From NCBI RefSeq assembly GCF_011009555.1, contig NZ_QXHD01000004.1, forward strand, positions 7,244,883-7,293,877: a DNA stretch of 48,995 bases, read 5' to 3'. This stretch comes from Adonisia turfae CCMR0081. Its GTDB lineage: Bacteria > Cyanobacteriota > Cyanobacteriia > Phormidesmidales > Phormidesmidaceae. The notes under the pieces are model-generated. The model had not been told where the DNA came from, made no database searches, and saw only the letters and a program-made list of their open reading frames with translations. Both the position numbers and the translations under genes were made by a program. This document shows, one piece after another, positions 45,201 to 48,995 of this stretch; the first letter of the stretch is position 1; every line of letters starts with the position of its first letter.

Positions 45201-46078
45201 GTTGTTTGCTGAGTTGTTAGCAGCCCCCCCACTAGCGCTGTTCCAACAGGAACATCGAGCAACTGTCCCCCAGTCAAGCTTAGGGTTCCATCCTGATTGA
45301 CTTCAATGGCCGTAGCATGGTCAACTCCTGTGGATGTAAGCCACAGGGGTAACGATGCCCTGGGTTGAGCCGCCGCCGCAAACTGCAATCCACCAGCCAA
45401 ACCAACAATCTCATGGGTGCCAACCGCAGCGATGTTAATTGCTCCACCTCTTATGGTTCCCTGATTAACAACACTATGACCAATTAAGGATAAAGAATTA
45501 TCGGCACCAACCGTCAGATCACCTAAATTCGTAATGTTACCAGGACTGTCAGGATTGAACTGTAACTGTAAAACGTTACCCTGTACATCACTGGAAAGAC
45601 CCGTTAGTCCAAAATGTCCCCGCTCAAAATCTAGACGTTCAGCTGTTAAGACGGTAAAATCACCTGCCAAATTGATAGATGCGTCAGTACCGAATAACAC
45701 ACCTGCCGGATTGATCAAATACAAACTAGTTGGACCCCCAATAACGTCTATTAGTCCATTGATCTGCGAGGGCATGCCATTGGTGATGCGGCTAAAAACA
45801 GCTTCTACGCAAGATGTCACCTGAAATTCAGCCTGATGATTTTGCTCTAAGTCAAATTGCTCAAAGCTATGGAACAATAGTCTGGCATTATCCGCTGTTG
45901 TTCCTCCAGAAATCTCAAATTGATTGTTCTGTTGAACAACTTGAGTTTGTATAGAGTCTTGAGCTGAGATTACCTGGGCATTAGCCCATGGGATCCCTTG
46001 CCAAAGAGCTGTGTTAGCGATCCCAGCAGCACATATCTTTTGACCATAACTACGCCATAATATTTGAAGCTTACCCAT
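42236..46078 (-). CDS. Haemagglutinin-type (TPS) exported protein with C-terminal CHAT protease
   Basis: A 1280-residue protein. After a signal-like N-terminus, residues about 30-260 are a two-partner-secretion/filamentous haemagglutinin domain (ARLLFHSFEQFDL, YLINPAGVLFGTDASINLAG). A long beta-helix of Asn/Gly/Ser/Thr-rich repeats (GNITTAALN, GGEIALSA and similar) runs to about residue 780. The C-terminal region (about 900-1280) is a CHAT caspase-like peptidase with His in HLATHA (near 1121) and Cys in LSACATAVGD (near 1165). The usual model is secretion through an outer-membrane TpsB partner, which is not in this window. ATG 46078 is chosen because GAGGAG lies upstream at a usable distance; a GTG at 46090 overlaps that site. 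The DUF928 gene lies directly upstream. Confidence 0.9.
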   Translation of the reverse strand: MGKLQILWRSYGQKICAAGIANTALWQGIPWANAQVISAQDSIQTQVVQQNNQFEISGGTTADNARLLFHSFEQFDLEQNHQAEFQVTSCVEAVFSRITNGMPSQINGLIDVIGGPTSLYLINPAGVLFGTDASINLAGDFTVLTAERLDFERGHFGLTGLSSDVQGNVLQLQFNPDSPGNITNLGDLTVGADNSLSLIGHSVVNQGTIRGGAINIAAVGTHEIVGLAGGLQFAAAAQPRASLPLWLTSTGVDHATAIEVNQDGTLSLTGGQLLDVPVGTALVGGLLTTQQTTNLGLNRIQIVGDHVATVGATLRTTDGGQVLIGGDYQGRGLLPTAQSTFIDAASTIIADGEAGGQVVIWSDGLTQFRGAIRARGNTAGGIVEVSAKEQLYFGGQVDLRSQGAPGTLLLDPENIEIRAGSDPGSMDTGEPQILYENTLESSIIGNINLLLQADNNITIEPLSDGELTFGQGTGSISFLADADGDGQGSFTMAPGDRLSTSGQAIAITAADITVGTLNTSAFSAIDNSENAGNIQLTSTRGSIVGGDLISTARGTLNNSGNGGEIALSAPGAISVGNITTATTALSNSGGGGDITLISRRSNIVTGSLNTGTSGNNNSGAGGEVSIDAFANINTADVTTSVQATVNNAGDAGNISLINRSGNITTAALNTNTEAASSNTGNSGSIRLNASKGDITSQQITSITVSPDSAQTQGGDIGLRADGMIVVDSINATGEGQGGNINVTTQQSFRAIDTIADTNASLLTTNGGTIRLTYNSDPAISFSLGDGGINGTAGEITTGLDTLTAPQTVEEVSLETIELNNLFESFPSGSQSDSPEPLSPVADLSNLSTVLGLESIDSLNNNALANGAREKQEGSVSDSELIWAQIERSFSAEFARALNLPMPASPSLQRLQQTLRQVSEAQAITPALMYIRLKDTHVELVLVTGEGAPVYRPVEATAADVKAVVETFHQTITNPVLRPAQYLPAAQQLYDWLVRPILDELEVADIDHIGFVLDTGLRSLPMAALHDGQRFLIENYSIGLLPSAGLTPLEPSIDLLTEPGALQATLAMGVANFEAHADLAAVPFELSLASQRQDDEQYLDHEATLDVLRQRLEQGNFKTVHLATHAVFQPGSLEASYVQLWDQTVNLEQLQTLPLDAVDFLILSACATAVGDAAAEFGFAGLAVNVGVQTALASLWSIDDESTLGLMAEFYRALEQPLTRSAALRQAQLAMLHGQVGIEDGTVYGSDGQLIGHLSGLGTSGSWDFSHPAYWSGFTMIGNPW

Positions 46079-46271
46079 GACGATTAACACTCCTCAGGTG
46101 ACGATTTCTGATCAGTACAGTTCCCACCGTCGGTTCTACTGCAGAGTCTCAAGCTGTGGCACTGGAAATAAAATCAATTAACGTCCAAATTTTGGATGTG
46201 CAGACGTTCCATGGAACATCTCTTCAACATTTACGTTTGGAATTTCTTGATGGCTTGCTCTTGAGCAACCG

Positions 46272-47015
46272 TTAGTTTATCGCCTCCGTTGTTGGCAGCA
46301 TAATTTCCACAGAGCTGGCACTCACCGACAGAGGAACAATTTGTTCTAGCCTAGCTGAAGCCATTAGCGTATGCCATTGACTCCATACATCTTGATTGTG
46401 TGGATGACGTTGCATCTGTTCCAGCAATACTCCCAGATGGTCATACCAAAGTTTGTTGGCGTCTAAGCTAGAACCCTCAACCCGATCAACCCAACCCTCC
46501 ACTGAAATATTCTCTGAGCGGTTGTTAGGGTTACAAACGATGGAAGCTGCCCAACGATATCGCTGATTGATTTCTAATTTGGGCGCTCCACCCATGACAC
46601 CTAAATCTAAACCAACAAGATCAGCGGTAGGTTCAACCGTTAAGTTCGTTTGATAAATAATCTCATCCTGGGCATTAAACAGATAAAACTCTAACTGTTT
46701 GGTACTTTTGACCTCTGGCACACTAAGCCAAAGTGTTGGTTCCGCTAAGGCCGTTGCCCCTAAATTAGTCTCTGGCACAATGGCCACCAGAGGTGCCGTA
46801 TTTTGGGCACAGGCAGATGTTGGCAGACGAGAGGCACCACTGATGCGTCTGCCTGGCAAACCTTGGCGAACTTCTTCTTCCTCAGAAGCCTGAACTATAC
46901 TAGGAGAACAACATTGAAGCCCTAACAATGTTGCTACTCCTATCGCTGTCAAGCGCACTAACCATTTAGAGGCAGGTAAAGAAACTGGGGTAATTGTGTT
47001 ATTTGTGAGTTTCAT
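46272..47015 (-). CDS. DUF928 family exported protein
   Basis: About 247 residues. A signal peptide (hydrophobic stretch WLVRLTAIGVATLLGLQCC) is followed by a DUF928 domain recognised by GRRISGASR, PTLWLSVPEV and GLDLGVMGGAPKLEINQRYRW. The function of DUF928 is unknown, but in cyanobacteria it is regularly found beside haemagglutinin/CHAT and CHASE2 genes, as here. ATG 47015 is chosen because the protein then begins with a proper signal peptide; a longer frame to 47090 adds 25 basic residues. The gap to the CHAT gene is about 190 bp. Confidence 0.82.
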   Translation of the reverse strand: MKLTNNTITPVSLPASKWLVRLTAIGVATLLGLQCCSPSIVQASEEEEVRQGLPGRRISGASRLPTSACAQNTAPLVAIVPETNLGATALAEPTLWLSVPEVKSTKQLEFYLFNAQDEIIYQTNLTVEPTADLVGLDLGVMGGAPKLEINQRYRWAASIVCNPNNRSENISVEGWVDRVEGSSLDANKLWYDHLGVLLEQMQRHPHNQDVWSQWHTLMASARLEQIVPLSVSASSVEIMLPTTEAIN

Positions 47016-47090
47016 GTGAAATAGTAAATTCGATGTCCTGCGGTTTATACGTGTTGTTATTTTTGACAAAGTTCTCAATTTAAATAGCAC

Positions 47091-47675
47091 CCATAGAATA
47101 AACAGGACTCAGAGAAGACATACCGTCTAGTTCTTTATGAACTAAAAAGCACAGAGCGAAGCAAAATTAGTTTTACGTTCTATGGATGAGGCTATCTCCT
47201 TAATTCCCTCAACATGCCTCTCTTTAACTTTTCTAAGCCATGGGCTACCTGAACCAAAACCGTGGTTGTACTTACCTGATTATGTGTATTATGCGAAAAT
47301 AAATTTACCTATTTAGACAAAAGTAGAGCTATTTACGCTCTAGCTAACAGGCACTAAAACCCCCGAAATACGTTGCCTTTCAAACCCTAAGTCTTTTATT
47401 TAATTTTAAAGTGAAGATTAAAGTAACTGTTTTTAGAAGAAATCAACTAATAATGTTTCGCCATTTGTCGGAAATAAATAATGACGCAATAACAGACATA
47501 TAAACTCATCAACTTACACAACAATGTTATCTATAGTTTTCAGCAAGAGCTGATGTTGTAAACGATGTGCGCCAAGCTATACATCAGAGTTGAGTCATCT
47601 AGACACACAAAAACCGTCCTAGATACTTTTTCTAAGACGGTTTTGTATAGGTGAAATCTCAGTATTTATGAGGAA
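47091..47675. other. Intergenic region, 585 bp
   Basis: No gene recognised. The region is AT-rich and ends with the hairpin at 47610-47645. It presumably contains the promoter of the DUF928/CHAT/CHASE2 group, but no specific element is identified. Confidence 0.5.
47610..47645. terminator. Bidirectional terminator hairpin
   Basis: AAAACCGTC and GACGGTTTT form a perfect 9-bp stem around 17 bases, with A/T tracts on both flanks. It lies 31 bp after the stop of the small membrane-protein gene (minus strand) and can serve either direction. Confidence 0.75.
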
Positions 47676-47933
47676 CTATCGTTTAGATTTCACCTGGGTT
47701 TTGTGCTTTCTAGACTTAGAGCCAGATTTGCCCTTGTAGTCGTCATCATTATTTCTGCCGTTAGCCTCCCGAGAAATGTAGTCGATCAAGGCTAAGCTTA
47801 GTGACTGATCTTCAAAATCTCCATAGGATGTGCGCTTGGTTGATCGTTTTTCAAGCCGTTGATTAGGCTGTTGGAGAATTTTACTTCCTGCTAAAAAGAT
47901 ACCAATGACGATGAATAATGGTAGGAAAGGCAT
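47676..47933 (-). CDS. Small membrane protein with basic tail
   Basis: An 85-residue hypothetical protein. Residues 1-17 (PLFIVIGIFLAG) form a membrane anchor, and the remainder is hydrophilic. It contains SYGDFEDQSLSLALIDYISR and a strongly basic C-terminus (KSGSKSRKHKTQVKSKR). A terminator follows at the usual distance and the frame is clean, which supports a real gene. The function is unknown. Confidence 0.65.
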   Translation of the reverse strand: MPFLPLFIVIGIFLAGSKILQQPNQRLEKRSTKRTSYGDFEDQSLSLALIDYISREANGRNNDDDYKGKSGSKSRKHKTQVKSKR

Positions 47934-48094
47934 GGGGGTAACCCTCGTAAAATTCAGTAGATGCGCTGATAACAGGGAACATGCATTTAACTTTACCTGT
48001 GTGAAATTACCGTGAGGATGATTTTGATCACACGTCCCATAGGATTTTGATAGAGCGTATCTGTGATTAGTAGGGTTGGATACTTAATGATCTC

Positions 48095-48995
48095 TTAAGC
48101 AAGGGAACGTCGCCAGCTGAAGAACCCACGCAGTATATTCTGTAACCGATCGTTTTGGGCATAGCTTTGCTTAGTCAGTTGCAAAGCCGTCTTAGCATTG
48201 ATTTCTGACAGTGTGGGGTAGATGTGAATGATGCTCTTAAGGGCTCCAATTTTCATTTTGTAGCTCATAGCCAAAACCACTTCATGGATGAGCTCACCGG
48301 CATGGGGACCGACGATGTGAGCCCCTAGAATTTCACCGTTTTGACGGGTAATAAATTTGGCAAATCCATGGCCTGCGGCCTCAGCTAAAGCGCGATCGAC
48401 ATCCTTAAACTCGTGCTTTAGTACAGCTACGTCATCCCCGTATCGTTCCTTTGCCTGCGCTTCTGTTAAACCAACGCGGGCAAGTTCCGGTTCTGTAAAT
48501 GTCGCCCAGGGGATAACCCGATAATCGGCTTTTTTAGTGGCTAGGAATAGCGCATTCTGGATCACAACAGCGGCTTCATAACCAGCGACGTGGGTAAATT
48601 GGTATCCACCAATAACGTCGCCAGCACCATAAATGTGCTTGACGCTGGTCTGAAGTTTTTCATTGACCTTAATACCGGCTTTACCGACTTCTACACCGGC
48701 TGCCTCCAGACCTAAGGATTCTACATTGGGGATGCGACCTGTGGAGAGCAAGATCTCGTCCACAACAATGACTTGGTCGCCGACATAGAGATGCTTTTTG
48801 CCGTCAATCACCTCTACTTTCTTGGCTCGGCTTTTGGTAAGAATGCGAATGCCTTCGGTCTCAAGCTGCTTTTGGACAACAGCCGCTGCCTCAGGTTCTT
48901 CCTTAGGCATAATCTGATCGCGGCTGGCAATGATAGTGACCTCAGCTCCCAAACGGGCAAAGGATTGACCGAGTTCACAGCCAATGGGACCAGCG
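48095..48995 (-). CDS. Pyridine-nucleotide disulfide oxidoreductase (dihydrolipoamide-dehydrogenase/MerA-like), 5' part beyond edge
   Basis: The C-terminal 300 residues of a flavoprotein; the frame is open through the right edge. Visible parts are the NAD-binding segment (AGPIGCELGQSFARLGAEV), the second FAD segment (IYGAGDVIGGYQFTHVAGYE) and the dimerisation domain with HIYPTLSE, whose His-Glu pair acts in thiol catalysis in this family. The redox-active Cys pair would lie beyond the edge. The overall style is that of cyanobacterial mercuric-reductase-like or lipoamide-dehydrogenase-like proteins; the exact substrate is undecided. Confidence 0.88.
   Translation of the reverse strand, partial: AGPIGCELGQSFARLGAEVTIIASRDQIMPKEEPEAAAVVQKQLETEGIRILTKSRAKKVEVIDGKKHLYVGDQVIVVDEILLSTGRIPNVESLGLEAAGVEVGKAGIKVNEKLQTSVKHIYGAGDVIGGYQFTHVAGYEAAVVIQNALFLATKKADYRVIPWATFTEPELARVGLTEAQAKERYGDDVAVLKHEFKDVDRALAEAAGHGFAKFITRQNGEILGAHIVGPHAGELIHEVVLAMSYKMKIGALKSIIHIYPTLSEINAKTALQLTKQSYAQNDRLQNILRGFFSWRRSLA

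Overview
The window is chromosomal DNA of a cyanobacterium, probably a filamentous or large-genome lineage. The evidence is the palindrome GCGATCGC (HIP1) at about 16 places and families that are mostly or typically cyanobacterial: AAA-like/GAF signalling proteins, a vWA-MoxR-associated HTH protein, a haemagglutinin-type CHAT protease beside a DUF928 protein, CHASE2-GGDEF-EAL, and short heptanucleotide repeats between genes. Most genes lie on the minus strand.

Region 1 (1-11.5 kb, minus) is a nonribosomal peptide cluster that runs off the left edge. In transcription order it holds an ornithine cyclodeaminase-like enzyme, an acyl-CoA-dehydrogenase-like prolyl-carrier oxidase, a stand-alone adenylating enzyme, a free carrier protein, an NRPS module C-A-PCP-E, and the next module (C-A, cut by the edge). 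The oxidase/ligase/carrier order is that of anaB-anaC-anaD in anatoxin synthesis, so the starter is probably a pyrroline- or pyrrole-2-carboxyl group made from carrier-bound proline. The module adenylation domain has a specificity code close to the asparagine code. It is interrupted between core motifs A8 and A9 by a complete zinc-ribbon/PP-loop ATPase domain, the most unusual object in the window. An epimerase domain follows, so the unit is predicted to be D-Asn or a derivative.

Region 2 (11.6-18.8 kb, minus) has a HupE/UreJ-type membrane protein and a two-gene signalling unit: HTH-TIR-like-AAA followed by AAA with four GAF domains and no visible output domain.

Region 3 (18.8-31.4 kb) is accessory and decayed, and lacks HIP1 sites for about 15 kb. 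It contains an HD-domain protein, abutting fragments of a substrate-binding protein and an ISL3-type transposase, a small secreted protein, a DUF1622 protein, and what looks like a cassette array with attC-like sites but no integrase (two GNAT acetyltransferases, a VOC protein, one gene with an amber codon). It also holds a hairpin repeat array, a secreted four-repeat protein, an RTX-cadherin protein with a Tc-toxin-like tail, a 3'-truncated IS3-family element, an arylamine N-acetyltransferase and the wreck of a FAD monooxygenase gene.

Region 4 (31.4-36.6 kb, minus) is a pair of NHLP-type peptide exporters, one with a C39 leader peptidase, without visible precursor or modifying enzyme.

Region 5 (36.8-49 kb, minus) is core-like: agmatinase and a SpeD-SpeE fusion (putrescine to spermidine), CHASE2-GGDEF-EAL, a secreted CHAT protease, a DUF928 protein, a small membrane protein and a pyridine-nucleotide disulfide oxidoreductase cut by the right edge. 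No rRNA, tRNA or CRISPR array was recognised.
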